Assembly (NCBI GenBank): GCA_023251795.1
Contig: JAHEYD010000004.1
Coordinates: 1 to 64,000 of the forward strand
Length of the DNA: 64,000 bases
Origin: Nitrosotalea sp.
GTDB taxonomy: Archaea > Thermoproteota > Nitrososphaeria > Nitrososphaerales > Nitrosopumilaceae
Direction of reading: 5' to 3'
Position 1 is the stretch's first letter; every line of letters begins with the position of its first letter. The position numbers and the translations under genes are program-made. The notes under the pieces are model-generated. The model had not been told where the DNA came from. It did no database searches and saw only the letters and a list, made by a program, of their open reading frames with translations. Below, in pieces: positions 49,633 to 57,881 of the stretch.

Positions 49633-49799
49633 TGGATTTTTCACTTCTTTTACAATCAATCGGGTTAGGATTTATGTTTGTTGGAATTATATACATTATC
49701 ATAGTTCTTATTAGCATAATATCAACAAAATGGAAATTATGTTTTATGGCAATAGTTATTGGTATTTTAATATACCTTATACAAATAACGGGGAAATGA
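49632..49799 (+). CDS. 55-residue membrane protein
   Basis: Two spans (LGFMFVGIIYIIIVLISIIS; FMAIVIGILIYLIQI). Overlaps the previous stop by one base. Confidence 0.45.
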   Translation: MDFSLLLQSIGLGFMFVGIIYIIIVLISIISTKWKLCFMAIVIGILIYLIQITGK

Positions 49800-49801
49800 A
49801 T

Positions 49802-50014
49802 ATGGAAGTTAGAATAAAAGGGAAACCTGAATTTGTAAGAGCTATTTTAAATAAAAACGATATATTTTTACAATTAGAATCAGCTAATCTTATAACAAGT
49901 TCGTGGCTACCGTTTACACCAGATTTACGCCAAAAGCACATTATTGGTATGGTGAAAAAAACACATACTGGAATTATATTGATGAATGATTTTAAAATTA
50001 ATGGTGAAAAATGA
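49802..50014 (+). CDS. Unknown 70-residue protein before the clamp loader
   Basis: Start is ATG 49802 or 49796; the longer frame from 49730 lies in the upstream membrane gene. Small alpha/beta protein. Its stop overlaps the clamp loader start. Confidence 0.45.
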   Translation: MEVRIKGKPEFVRAILNKNDIFLQLESANLITSSWLPFTPDLRQKHIIGMVKKTHTGIILMNDFKINGEK

Positions 50015-51024
50015 TAGAAATGTTATGGGTAGATAAATATCAACCGCATTTTTTAGATGAAATCATTGGTCAAAAAGAGTTAGTTCAAGCATTTAAGCGA
50101 TATGTAGAAATAGGATTTATACCTAATCTTACTTTAGGCGGAAGTCCTGGTGTTGGAAAAACACAAATAATAAAATGTTTTGCTCATGATTTGGAACTTA
50201 TTGATTGGGATGAAAAAGGAGAAATGTATTCATTACAAGCAGGACAATTTCATTTAATGAACGCATCTGATTCACGTGGTATTGATATGGTGAGAACCAC
50301 GTTAAAAGGGCTTGCACAGCAACCGACAAACGGTATGCCTCGACTTATCGTTCTCGATGAAGGAGACGAAATAACAAAAGATGCACAAGCTGCGATGCGC
50401 GGTCTTATCCAGGAATGTTCCTCTAATACACGCTTTATACTTACAGGGAATTATCCAGAGGAATTTTTAGAAGCAATAAACTCAAGATGTCCTTTAAGAG
50501 TAGTCCCTCCTCTAACTAAAGATGATGCCATAGAGATGATAAAAAGGATTCAGGATAAGGAAAAATTCACTATTACTGATGATGCCATTAATCTTTTATT
50601 TTCATCGTGTAAAGGCGATATGAGGCTTTTAATCAACCGTCTTCAAGATGCTCATATAGTTTCAAATGGTAATATCCAGAAAAATCATATTCCAGTGGTT
50701 GAAGTGGGATTGGAAGAAGTAAGAAAAATCATAGAAATAGCATTAACTAATTTTGAGCAGGCAAGAGAAATATTTATTGCATTATATCATACAAAAAAGG
50801 ATACATCTCAAATACTGCAAAAACTCTATGAAGCATCCTATTTTGTACCACTTACACAAAATCCTGAAAACAATGAAATTATGCAAAGAAAATTAAGAGA
50901 CCGTATCGCAGAAACAGATTTTCGTTTACAACAAGGAACAAACTCAATTATCCAGCTCGATGCTCTTTTAAATTATATCAGGTTACTAAAATTTATACCG
51001 TTGAAATGTGAAAAGGAGAAATAA
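50011..51024 (+). CDS. rfcS: Clamp loader, RFC small-subunit type
   Basis: Loads the sliding clamp onto primed DNA. WVDKYQPHFLDEIIGQ at the N-terminus, Walker A GGSPGVGKT (43-51), Walker B LDEGDE (115-120), sensor 1 ILTGN, and SRC (158-160) are all present. 337 residues, normal for RFC-S. No large subunit gene was found, so it may form a homo-complex or use the host's RFC-L. It partners the PCNA-like protein at 56980. Confidence 0.9.
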   Translation: MIEMLWVDKYQPHFLDEIIGQKELVQAFKRYVEIGFIPNLTLGGSPGVGKTQIIKCFAHDLELIDWDEKGEMYSLQAGQFHLMNASDSRGIDMVRTTLKGLAQQPTNGMPRLIVLDEGDEITKDAQAAMRGLIQECSSNTRFILTGNYPEEFLEAINSRCPLRVVPPLTKDDAIEMIKRIQDKEKFTITDDAINLLFSSCKGDMRLLINRLQDAHIVSNGNIQKNHIPVVEVGLEEVRKIIEIALTNFEQAREIFIALYHTKKDTSQILQKLYEASYFVPLTQNPENNEIMQRKLRDRIAETDFRLQQGTNSIIQLDALLNYIRLLKFIPLKCEKEK

Positions 51025-51222
51025 ATGTTAATATTATTTTATTTTGGATTATTACTATTAAGCCCGTTTATTTTTATCGGACTAATTGCAGCACTAAAAG
51101 AAAACCGTAATTTATTAATAAATTTAGATTTAAATTTATCTGGTGATAGATTAGTTATAGGATTATACGTATCAGGAATTATATTAATAGCATTTTCATT
51201 ATCAGATTATTTCAAAGGATGA
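51025..51222 (+). CDS. 65-residue membrane protein
   Basis: Two spans (LILFYFGLLLLSPFIFIGLI; VIGLYVSGIILIAFSL). Directly follows the clamp loader. Confidence 0.5.
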   Translation: MLILFYFGLLLLSPFIFIGLIAALKENRNLLINLDLNLSGDRLVIGLYVSGIILIAFSLSDYFKG

Positions 51223-51228
51223 GTAAAT

Positions 51229-52095
51229 ATGAATAGACCAAAATATCCACCTATAAAACATATACAAGCAACAGGACTACCTGAAGCTTATGCAAAGTTA
51301 GTGAAAGTTTGTTTGAATGAAGGAGCTATTAAAAAGAGATTTTATGGAAAACCTGTAAATACTCTTGATATAGTTTCACTGACAGAAATTCAAATGCCAC
51401 TGTTAGAACCTATGCTTCATCCAGATTTTCCGACAAAAGAACTTCATTTGAAAGAATATGAAAAACAATGGGAACGTGATTATGACTGGAAAAAACAGGG
51501 TTTTGAATATAATTATATGGACAGATTAATTAAATATCCAGTAGTATCTACCGATAGTGAAGAAAAATACCAAAATTTGCATGGAAACTATTATAAAAAA
51601 TCTGACCAATTTAGATTTATTAACCAACTCAAAGTAATTAGAGAAAACATATCTAAAAGAATAGAAAAGGGTGGAGAATGTTTAGTTTCAAATAGAGATG
51701 AAGCAATTACATGGATTCCTGATAGAGATATGTTTGTTTCAGAAGACCAACCTTGTCTCCAACGGTTGCAGTTTTTTATTTATGGATATCCAGAAAGATT
51801 ACTACACCCTCATGAAGAACAATTAAAAGAAAAAGGGTACATTAAAACAGAACTTCCGAAGAAAGGTAAAGCAGAAGTTCATTGTATGTGGCGTTCAAGG
51901 GATTTATATTCAGCTTGGAACTCTAATATGATTGGATTAATTAAGATGTTAAATAAAGAAATATTTGAACCCAATAATCTTGAATTAATTAGAGTTGTAG
52001 ATTTTTGTAATTCACTTCATATTTATGAATCGGATTGGGAAGCTGCAAAGAATGTAAAGCAGATTGCTATTAATCCACAATTTCAGCAAGGATAA
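51229..52095 (+). CDS. Thymidylate synthase / dCMP hydroxymethylase family protein
   Basis: SEDQPCLQRLQFFIYG carries the catalytic Cys (C176) of the ThyA family; FEYNYMDRL, HCMWRSRDLYSAWNSNMIGL and CNSLHIYESDWE follow archaeal ThyA motifs. 288 residues. It may make dTMP or hydroxymethylate a pyrimidine nucleotide for DNA modification; sequence alone does not decide. The next gene is a MazG-like nucleotide pyrophosphohydrolase, suggesting a dNTP-pool module. Confidence 0.7.
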   Translation: MNRPKYPPIKHIQATGLPEAYAKLVKVCLNEGAIKKRFYGKPVNTLDIVSLTEIQMPLLEPMLHPDFPTKELHLKEYEKQWERDYDWKKQGFEYNYMDRLIKYPVVSTDSEEKYQNLHGNYYKKSDQFRFINQLKVIRENISKRIEKGGECLVSNRDEAITWIPDRDMFVSEDQPCLQRLQFFIYGYPERLLHPHEEQLKEKGYIKTELPKKGKAEVHCMWRSRDLYSAWNSNMIGLIKMLNKEIFEPNNLELIRVVDFCNSLHIYESDWEAAKNVKQIAINPQFQQG

Positions 52096-52096
52096 T

Positions 52097-52417
52097 ATGA
52101 ACGGAAATCAAATAGACAGAATGGTACATGATTTAAGAATGAAAGAACAATCAAACACCATAAACGGAAGGATGAATATAATAACATACAAATGGGGTAA
52201 AACAGTTCACTCTATTTTATATTCGATACGTTTCCCTGACCAAAAAAAAGCACATCAACAAAATGCAAAACTTGAATTAGGTGATACTCTTACAATGATA
52301 AACATACTTTGCCAAGAATTAGGATTTAATTTTGATGAAGTAAGGGAGCTTGGGCTATTACATACTTCAGAAAGATATGATGAATTTGAACAAAACAAAT
52401 GGAAAAAAATAGAGTAA
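52097..52417 (+). CDS. MazG-like nucleotide pyrophosphohydrolase
   Basis: ATG 52097 follows AAGGATAAT and overlaps nothing; the earlier ATG at 52064 lies in the previous gene. KLELGDTLTMINILCQELGF is the MazG-type acidic helix with ExxD; LGLLHTSERYDEFE follows. 106 residues matches single-domain MazG proteins, which hydrolyse dNTPs such as unwanted dCTP or dUTP. Confidence 0.6.
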   Translation: MNGNQIDRMVHDLRMKEQSNTINGRMNIITYKWGKTVHSILYSIRFPDQKKAHQQNAKLELGDTLTMINILCQELGFNFDEVRELGLLHTSERYDEFEQNKWKKIE

Positions 52418-52419
52418 AT

Positions 52420-53217
52420 ATGGATAACCATTTCTCAGACTCTATACTTTCACCATCATTTATTAATCTTTATATTGACTGTCCGCATGCTGCTTTTTTA
52501 CGGTATCATGAAAAACATCAGCCATATTTCATAGACGATACTTACATCAAGATAGGAAAATCAGGACATTCTATATTACAAAATTTTTACGGCAATATTA
52601 ACCTTAATGCTCCAGATATTGAAAATGAGTTTATGGAAAAAATGAAAATAACTGCATTTAAATATTGGGATAGGACTATTGATTCTCAGAAAAGAGATGA
52701 TGTAGAACCTGCTTTTTTTAATTGGTTAAAATATGAAATCCAGCGATATATGAACTATAAAAAACAAGGATGCTTAGATAGATTCATGCCGATAGCAGTA
52801 GAGCAAACTATGAAAGATTATCCAAATAAGATAATGTCAATTATAGATAAAAGAGCTATGGGAGTGAGTGGAATCCAATACTGCATTGATTATAAATTTA
52901 ATAAAAATTTACCTGCTCAGAGAAATTTTGAAGGGAGACTGGATAAAATCGATTTACCTTTTAAAATTCAGGCGGCTCTTAATGCTCAAGTTTTAAAAGC
53001 AAATGATATTAATATCGGTTCTTTTTTCTATCAATTCGTGCGATACCCAGAAAAACTTCTGCAAGTTCCTTTAACATCATCTTTATTTGATGAAGTAAAT
53101 CAAATTATAACAACTATAAGACAGGATACTGAATTTAAGAAAAATCCCAAATCTTGCTTTATGTGCAACTTTAAAATGCACTGTCGGTTAGAATCAAGGA
53201 GTGTGCATTGTTTATGA
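52420..53217 (+). CDS. Cas4/AddB-like PD-(D/E)XK nuclease with Fe-S cysteines
   Basis: LYIDCPHAAFLRYHEKH near the N-terminus (C21) and CFMCNFKMHC at the C-terminus supply four Cys of a [4Fe-4S] cluster, as in Cas4. The nuclease core has IVIEQT-like VEQTMKD and YCIDYKFNK (D and K of the catalytic motif). ATG 52420 is chosen; ATG 52399 is an in-frame alternative inside the previous gene. Not linked to any CRISPR array; probably end-resection during replication. Confidence 0.75.
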   Translation: MDNHFSDSILSPSFINLYIDCPHAAFLRYHEKHQPYFIDDTYIKIGKSGHSILQNFYGNINLNAPDIENEFMEKMKITAFKYWDRTIDSQKRDDVEPAFFNWLKYEIQRYMNYKKQGCLDRFMPIAVEQTMKDYPNKIMSIIDKRAMGVSGIQYCIDYKFNKNLPAQRNFEGRLDKIDLPFKIQAALNAQVLKANDINIGSFFYQFVRYPEKLLQVPLTSSLFDEVNQIITTIRQDTEFKKNPKSCFMCNFKMHCRLESRSVHCL

Positions 53218-53414
53218 AAATAGAATGTCCATGTGGAGAATTCAATACAACTGATAAAAAAGATTTTCTTAACCATATAAAAAATTATCATGGATACTCT
53301 ATGCTACATATTTCACCTCAGATAATATGTTGGGATTTAGATAATTTTACCGTAAAAGAGTTAATCAATGGGATTGAAGTAGAATTTAAAAGAGAAACGG
53401 AAGAAAAATTGTAA
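53208..53414 (+). CDS. C2H2-like zinc protein
   Basis: AAGGAG favours TTG 53208; ATG 53214 is the alternative. MKIECPCGEF and FLNHIKNYHG give CxC...Hx4H. 66-68 residues, overlaps the nuclease stop. Confidence 0.5.
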   Translation: MFMKIECPCGEFNTTDKKDFLNHIKNYHGYSMLHISPQIICWDLDNFTVKELINGIEVEFKRETEEKL

Positions 53415-53416
53415 AC

Positions 53417-53815
53417 ATGAACAAATACCATTTTATAAAATGTGAATATAAATTAGAATCGCAAGAACCTGTAATTTTCCTTATCGGTAGAAACAAGGAT
53501 ACTTTAGAGAAAAAGATATTCAGAGTAATTGGATTTCAACCGAGATTCTACGTCCCAGAAAATGAGCCTGTACCACAATCATCTAAAATAATAGGGATAA
53601 AATCAGGATTTAAATCTATTTTTAATGAACCATGCAAACAAATTACAGTTAAGATACCAAGTGATGTAAAAGAGTTAAGGGCTTACTTCAAAAAATCATT
53701 TCAAGCTGATATTCCTTTCACAAGATTATATTTGATAGAATCAGGAATCAGGACTTTTTTTGAAGTTCTTGATGATATGGACGAAATACATTTTTCTCAA
53801 GTAAAAGGTGAATAA
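53417..53815 (+). CDS. N-terminal domain of a split family B DNA polymerase
   Basis: 132 residues that match the N-terminal domain of archaeal PolB: EPVIFLIGRNKD, FQPRFYVPENEP, and RAYFKKSFQADIPFTRLYLI followed by ESGI, the segment that in PolB leads directly into the exonuclease domain. Here the gene stops two bases before the next gene. The exonuclease domain appears instead at 63823. In intact PolB this domain contacts template and reads uracil; it presumably assembles with the distant part. Confidence 0.7.
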   Translation: MNKYHFIKCEYKLESQEPVIFLIGRNKDTLEKKIFRVIGFQPRFYVPENEPVPQSSKIIGIKSGFKSIFNEPCKQITVKIPSDVKELRAYFKKSFQADIPFTRLYLIESGIRTFFEVLDDMDEIHFSQVKGE

Positions 53816-53817
53816 AA

Positions 53818-54006
53818 ATGGATGATGAAATACTTAAAACACCAGAATGGGAAAATTATAAACGAATACGTGCTCCATATACCTGCTTACGTTGTGGTTC
53901 AAAAATAGGATTATCATTTATTGAGGGAAAACACGATTGTAATAAGCCCATGTTTAACAAAAATGGTAATCATCTTAAAGACCCTATTGTTTATGAGGTG
54001 ATATAA
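53818..54006 (+). CDS. 62-residue zinc protein
   Basis: YTCLRCGSK and GKHDC give CxxC...HxC. Starts two bases after the PolB N-domain gene. Function unknown. Confidence 0.5.
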   Translation: MDDEILKTPEWENYKRIRAPYTCLRCGSKIGLSFIEGKHDCNKPMFNKNGNHLKDPIVYEVI

Positions 54007-54309
54007 ATGACCGAAATAAAAGAAATTGATATGGATAAATATTACGTTATTGAAAAATCAGATGCAGCAACTGAACTGTCTTTAACACAAAAACAATCAT
54101 TGGTTGATATATTAACAACTATAAAATATGAAAGAGTGATGCACAACAAGCCAGAAAACAATTATCTCGTACTGAACATGGATAATGAAATTGATACTGA
54201 ATATTTTTGGCGATGTATGAATTTTTATGTTCATAAATTTAAAACAGTTAAAATTAAAGATATTGCCGTTGATTTGGTGAGTGCAATACTAAAAACTAAA
54301 AAGGAATGA
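54007..54309 (+). CDS. Unknown 100-residue protein
   Basis: Directly follows the previous stop. Acidic, alpha/beta, with NNYLVLNMDNEIDTEYF. No family recognised. Confidence 0.5.
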   Translation: MTEIKEIDMDKYYVIEKSDAATELSLTQKQSLVDILTTIKYERVMHNKPENNYLVLNMDNEIDTEYFWRCMNFYVHKFKTVKIKDIAVDLVSAILKTKKE

Positions 54310-54313
54310 TTTA

Positions 54314-54913
54314 ATGGGACATGAATTAAATCCAACTTTAAAAGACCTTGCATTAAGGCAAAATAGAGAAGTTACACCTGCTCAGATAGATGATTATATT
54401 AAAACCAAAAAATATACATCAAAAGACCTTGATGATTATATAAAATCACCAAAAAATAAGGCTGAAATACTTAATTCTATAAATCCAGAAAAAGCGATAT
54501 GGGATTATGAAGAACATAAATTATGTCAGGTTTTAAGTGGTAATAATTTTCAGGAAAAAAAGGAAGTATCGCTAATATCAGACAGGACTGAATTAATATC
54601 GAGTAAGATAAAATCTAACGATATAAGAGATATTACCATATCCACTAAAACAAATAAAAGCACTATAACTGAAATAAATTTACTTGATGTAAAAAGAGAA
54701 CAGAATCCCCAGAGAATAAAAATCAAGTATCCAGCAGGACTTTTAGATGAATTTATAGCAGAATATAAATTAATCATTATGTGGCTTGAGGCAAATAATT
54801 ATGATGTATTACTTTTACAAAATTCAGATAATCCAATACAAATATCACAGCATGAATTTGAGAACGCTATAAAATTTTTGGAAAAAATGAAACAAGTATC
54901 GGAGGACATATGA
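54314..54913 (+). CDS. Unknown 199-residue protein
   Basis: Begins MGHELNPTLKDLALRQNREV and contains repeats of DDYIKxxK (about 28-50), a possible DNA-binding or multimerising segment; the C-terminus is helical. Overlaps the next gene. No family recognised. Confidence 0.5.
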   Translation: MGHELNPTLKDLALRQNREVTPAQIDDYIKTKKYTSKDLDDYIKSPKNKAEILNSINPEKAIWDYEEHKLCQVLSGNNFQEKKEVSLISDRTELISSKIKSNDIRDITISTKTNKSTITEINLLDVKREQNPQRIKIKYPAGLLDEFIAEYKLIIMWLEANNYDVLLLQNSDNPIQISQHEFENAIKFLEKMKQVSEDI

Positions 54914-55806
54914 TAGAGTTAATAGCTATTAAAAAGAACGATAAATATTATTTAAGGAATAAATCTGAACGGTTTTTTGATTTTGGAAATATTATTTTCA
55001 ATAAAGAACAACTTCCAAGTTTCTCTAAGGACTGGAAAATATTTAACGAATTACCAACGCAGATTCAAAGAAAATACCCATCCAGTCAAAAGATTGTAGG
55101 TTATTCTCTGATGGAAGGTTATGCAGTATCAGAAAAAACCCCTTTGAATATGCCTGCGGATTCTTTCGATTATCTTGTGGGGGATGATACTTATAAAAAT
55201 CCAGAAATAAGAGGGTTGTACCAACCGAACTATGAAGTAATACCAGAGCGGTTTGAAGATATGGAATTCACAATAGAATTAATTGATACTGATTGCGAAC
55301 CGTTGATTAATCCTAAATACTCTGTTACAGTTGATTTTCCTTACTTCATAGAAAATCATGAAGCTGTTGGACATAAATATCCTTGTCATATCGAAGGAAA
55401 ACAAGTATTTAACATCATCAAAAAATATGTTAAAGATAATTTACCAGAACATTGTAAAATAACCTCTGATTATGATTTTCATTTTTGTGTGGAATTAATA
55501 GTTCCACTGATTCATGAAGAGACTATAACGAGGGATATTTCAAGAATTGGAGCAAAAAAACCTAAATATCAAACAGTTCCTTTACGTTCATTATCTCTCA
55601 AAATAATAGATATTTCAATTCCAGGTGATAAATATGGAAAGACTGTTATAAACGGACTTTCTGGAATGAATTATAAAGACCTTGAGTGTAAGATAGATAC
55701 TATGTTGGAAACCTATAAAGAAGTTATGCAACATAAATTAACAGTATGTTCGCATTGTAAAGGATATGGAGCTATAGATAATCAGAAAAGTGGTGTGATG
55801 AAATGA
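54910..55806 (+). CDS. Unknown 298-residue protein with C-terminal CxxC
   Basis: ATG overlaps the previous stop (GGAGGACATATG leader). Beta-rich body and a C-terminal VCSHCKGYGAIDN, like a half DnaJ-type zinc module. No enzymatic motif recognised. Confidence 0.5.
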   Translation: MIELIAIKKNDKYYLRNKSERFFDFGNIIFNKEQLPSFSKDWKIFNELPTQIQRKYPSSQKIVGYSLMEGYAVSEKTPLNMPADSFDYLVGDDTYKNPEIRGLYQPNYEVIPERFEDMEFTIELIDTDCEPLINPKYSVTVDFPYFIENHEAVGHKYPCHIEGKQVFNIIKKYVKDNLPEHCKITSDYDFHFCVELIVPLIHEETITRDISRIGAKKPKYQTVPLRSLSLKIIDISIPGDKYGKTVINGLSGMNYKDLECKIDTMLETYKEVMQHKLTVCSHCKGYGAIDNQKSGVMK

Positions 55807-55931
55807 AATATCCAGATTGTATTAATTGTTCAAAATACTCAAAAAGAAAAGATAAATGTAGAAGCGGTAAAAACTGCATTACAAATAATGGTAAACCAAG
55901 TAAATTTAAATCAATCCCTATTAAACTTTAA
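55803..55931 (+). CDS. 42-residue Cys/Lys-rich protein
   Basis: Four Cys (DCINC, KCR, NC) and a basic tail. Overlaps the previous stop. Ends the operon before the promoter at 55937. Confidence 0.4.
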   Translation: MKYPDCINCSKYSKRKDKCRSGKNCITNNGKPSKFKSIPIKL

Positions 55932-55936
55932 AAACC

Positions 55937-55982
55937 TTTATATCACATAAAATTAAATTAACCTAACGAGGACAGATAAAAT
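55937..55982 (+). promoter_or_regulatory. Promoter with GAGGACA leader
   Basis: CTTTATATCAC (55937-55947) is the TATA box; GAGGACA (55968-55974) lies eight bases before ATG 55983. Confidence 0.55.
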
Positions 55983-56177
55983 ATGGATACCGAACATACA
56001 TTTGATGAACGTACAGCAAATGAGATATTAAGAGATAACGATTTAATAGAAAGTACAACAAACATAGTAACTTATAAAGTTCGAATGATAAAAGCATTGG
56101 TAAGTGGAATAATTATCGGTCTTACACTTACTGTTTTTGTTTTTATTGTTATGAGAATTTTACTCATTGGGAGATAG
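55983..56177 (+). CDS. Single-pass membrane protein, 64 residues
   Basis: Acidic N-terminal half and one span (ALVSGIIIGLTLTVFVFIVM). First gene of the PCNA unit. Overlaps the next gene. Confidence 0.5.
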   Translation: MDTEHTFDERTANEILRDNDLIESTTNIVTYKVRMIKALVSGIIIGLTLTVFVFIVMRILLIGR

Positions 56178-56415
56178 TAATATATTTGACCATAAACAAA
56201 ACATAGAGCAAAACTATATAGATGAGAGAGTTTTACCTGAAAAAGGTTTAATAAGTTTACAGAATATATCGGAATATTATGGACATACTTATCATAGTTC
56301 TTACATTGATGATTTGATAAAAGAATTTGAAACTAATAACATACCTATTCTTAAAATATCAAAGAATAAATACGATTGGTTGGTTAGACTGCAAGATATT
56401 AAGGTGTTAAAATGA
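56167..56415 (+). CDS. Unknown 82-residue protein
   Basis: TTG 56167 inside the previous gene; no earlier ATG fits. Helical, with ISLQNISEYYGHTYHSSYID that may be a small helix-turn-helix (winged-helix-like). Overlaps the next gene. Confidence 0.45.
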   Translation: MGDSNIFDHKQNIEQNYIDERVLPEKGLISLQNISEYYGHTYHSSYIDDLIKEFETNNIPILKISKNKYDWLVRLQDIKVLK

Positions 56416-56930
56416 AAGGATTAACAGTTGCTTTTACACGATACGTTGATACACGTTGGATAGATAGCGAAAAAAGCCCAAATACATACGGCGGAAAAGA
56501 GTTATCGATTAAGGATAAATCACCTTCTGGATTTTATCCTGTAATAGTAGTTCCAGTATATCTTAGTGGTAGTAAAGTTATAGTTATTCCAGTATCACAA
56601 GAAGAAATACTTTTACCAATGGAAGAACTCGGTGAAACTAAGCCTAAAATTTATGGTATCAGAACTGATTTATCCGATAATACCAGAAGCATAATTGAAA
56701 GCGACTGGGAAATTGTAATAAATGCTACTGATAAAAGAAAAGCATTTCATCTTAAAGCGGGTATTACAGGTTTTGAATCATTTTATATAGATAATGATTT
56801 TGATAATCTAAAAAAGATGTCTGAACACGGATGGAGAGCAAATGTAGGAACAAAAGGTAGCTATGATGAATTATTCATTCCTGCAAATGAAATGAAAAAA
56901 GTTTACGATTATCTTATAAAAAAGAAGTAA
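56412..56930 (+). CDS. Unknown 172-residue protein
   Basis: ATG overlaps the previous stop. Beta-rich (FYPVIVVPVYLSGSKVIVIP). No recognised motif. Precedes the sliding clamp gene. Confidence 0.5.
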   Translation: MKGLTVAFTRYVDTRWIDSEKSPNTYGGKELSIKDKSPSGFYPVIVVPVYLSGSKVIVIPVSQEEILLPMEELGETKPKIYGIRTDLSDNTRSIIESDWEIVINATDKRKAFHLKAGITGFESFYIDNDFDNLKKMSEHGWRANVGTKGSYDELFIPANEMKKVYDYLIKKK

Positions 56931-56979
56931 TTATGACAGTAAATCCAATGAAAATAATATTTAAAGAGGTAAAAATAAA

Positions 56980-57789
56980 ATGAAAGTAGCTATAAGCATA
57001 TTGACTTTGCAAGAAGTCATCAGGAAAACAAGATGTGATACCTTAGTAAACTCTGGGATTTTAGAGTTTAAGAATGGTATGGTACAGACAAAAGGAAACG
57101 GTATTGAATATTTACCAGGACAAAAAGCAGAAAAAACAGAGGGTAAAGCACCAGGAAAAATAGATGGTAGTTTATCATTCCAAATACAATATCCTACTCC
57201 AGTGCAGGAAGAAGGAGAGGTAGCAATAGCCGATTTACAAAATCTGTTATCAAAATCAGAGATATTTGAAAAGGAAGACCAAGTTCAGCTTAGTTCGGTT
57301 GATAATAAATTTATCATAGAGCGTGAAATACCGCAACGAATCCTGACTTATGATATTGCGGATAAAAAGTTTATTGAAACTGCATATAAGGAAAAACAAG
57401 ACGTAATATTTTCTAATCCTATCAAGATAATATCACCAAAAGGAAAAGAAAAAGATGTTACGTTTACAACAGAAATTATCCTTGATGCCTCGCAGTTAAA
57501 ATCCTTTGCAGATGCCGCAAAAAAGATAGCTCCTACTAAAATACCATTACAGGTAAAAGAAGGTAAATTCTTTTCGGCTATTAAAGGTACTGGTAGCGAT
57601 ATGATGGGTGAAATCAAAGCCGATAAAGTAGAAGGAGAGGCAATATCTAAATATCGTATCGAGATACTTGAAATCTTTAAGGCAGGATTTGGACTTGCTA
57701 CGTTACGATTCTCGGAAAATGCGCCTATACATATCCATTATGAGCTAAATGACCAAAAAGCTGATTATCTACTTAATCAGTCGAAATAA
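56980..57789 (+). CDS. Divergent sliding clamp, PCNA-like
   Basis: AGAGGT before the ATG. 269 residues in two repeated beta-alpha domains. The C-terminal part has the clamp pattern: LDASQLKSFADAAKKIAP, KYRIEILEIFKAG, LATLRFSENAPIHIHYEL and DYLLNQSK. The N-terminal domain is more divergent. With RFC-S, PolB and primase in the same region it completes a mini-replisome. Could also be a clamp-like accessory protein. Confidence 0.6.
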   Translation: MKVAISILTLQEVIRKTRCDTLVNSGILEFKNGMVQTKGNGIEYLPGQKAEKTEGKAPGKIDGSLSFQIQYPTPVQEEGEVAIADLQNLLSKSEIFEKEDQVQLSSVDNKFIIEREIPQRILTYDIADKKFIETAYKEKQDVIFSNPIKIISPKGKEKDVTFTTEIILDASQLKSFADAAKKIAPTKIPLQVKEGKFFSAIKGTGSDMMGEIKADKVEGEAISKYRIEILEIFKAGFGLATLRFSENAPIHIHYELNDQKADYLLNQSK

Positions 57790-57831
57790 TATCAGTTATT
57801 ATTCAGAACAGATAAGTATAAATAGATTCAG

Positions 57832-57881
57832 TGTGAATATACTGTATAATGTATAGTAAAGCTATACGGAGGACAGATAAT
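57832..57881 (+). promoter_or_regulatory. Promoter with TATAATGTATA and GAGGACA leader
   Basis: TGTATAATGTATAGT (57843-57857) is TATA-like; GGAGGACA (57868-57875) lies six bases before ATG 57882. The same TATAATGTATA string occurs at 33595 and 34251. Confidence 0.5.

Noticed and set aside
52420-53217. Cas4-like nuclease as evidence for a CRISPR-Cas adaptation module
   Set aside because: No cas1, cas2 or repeat array is present; stand-alone Cas4-like nucleases are common in archaeal viruses.
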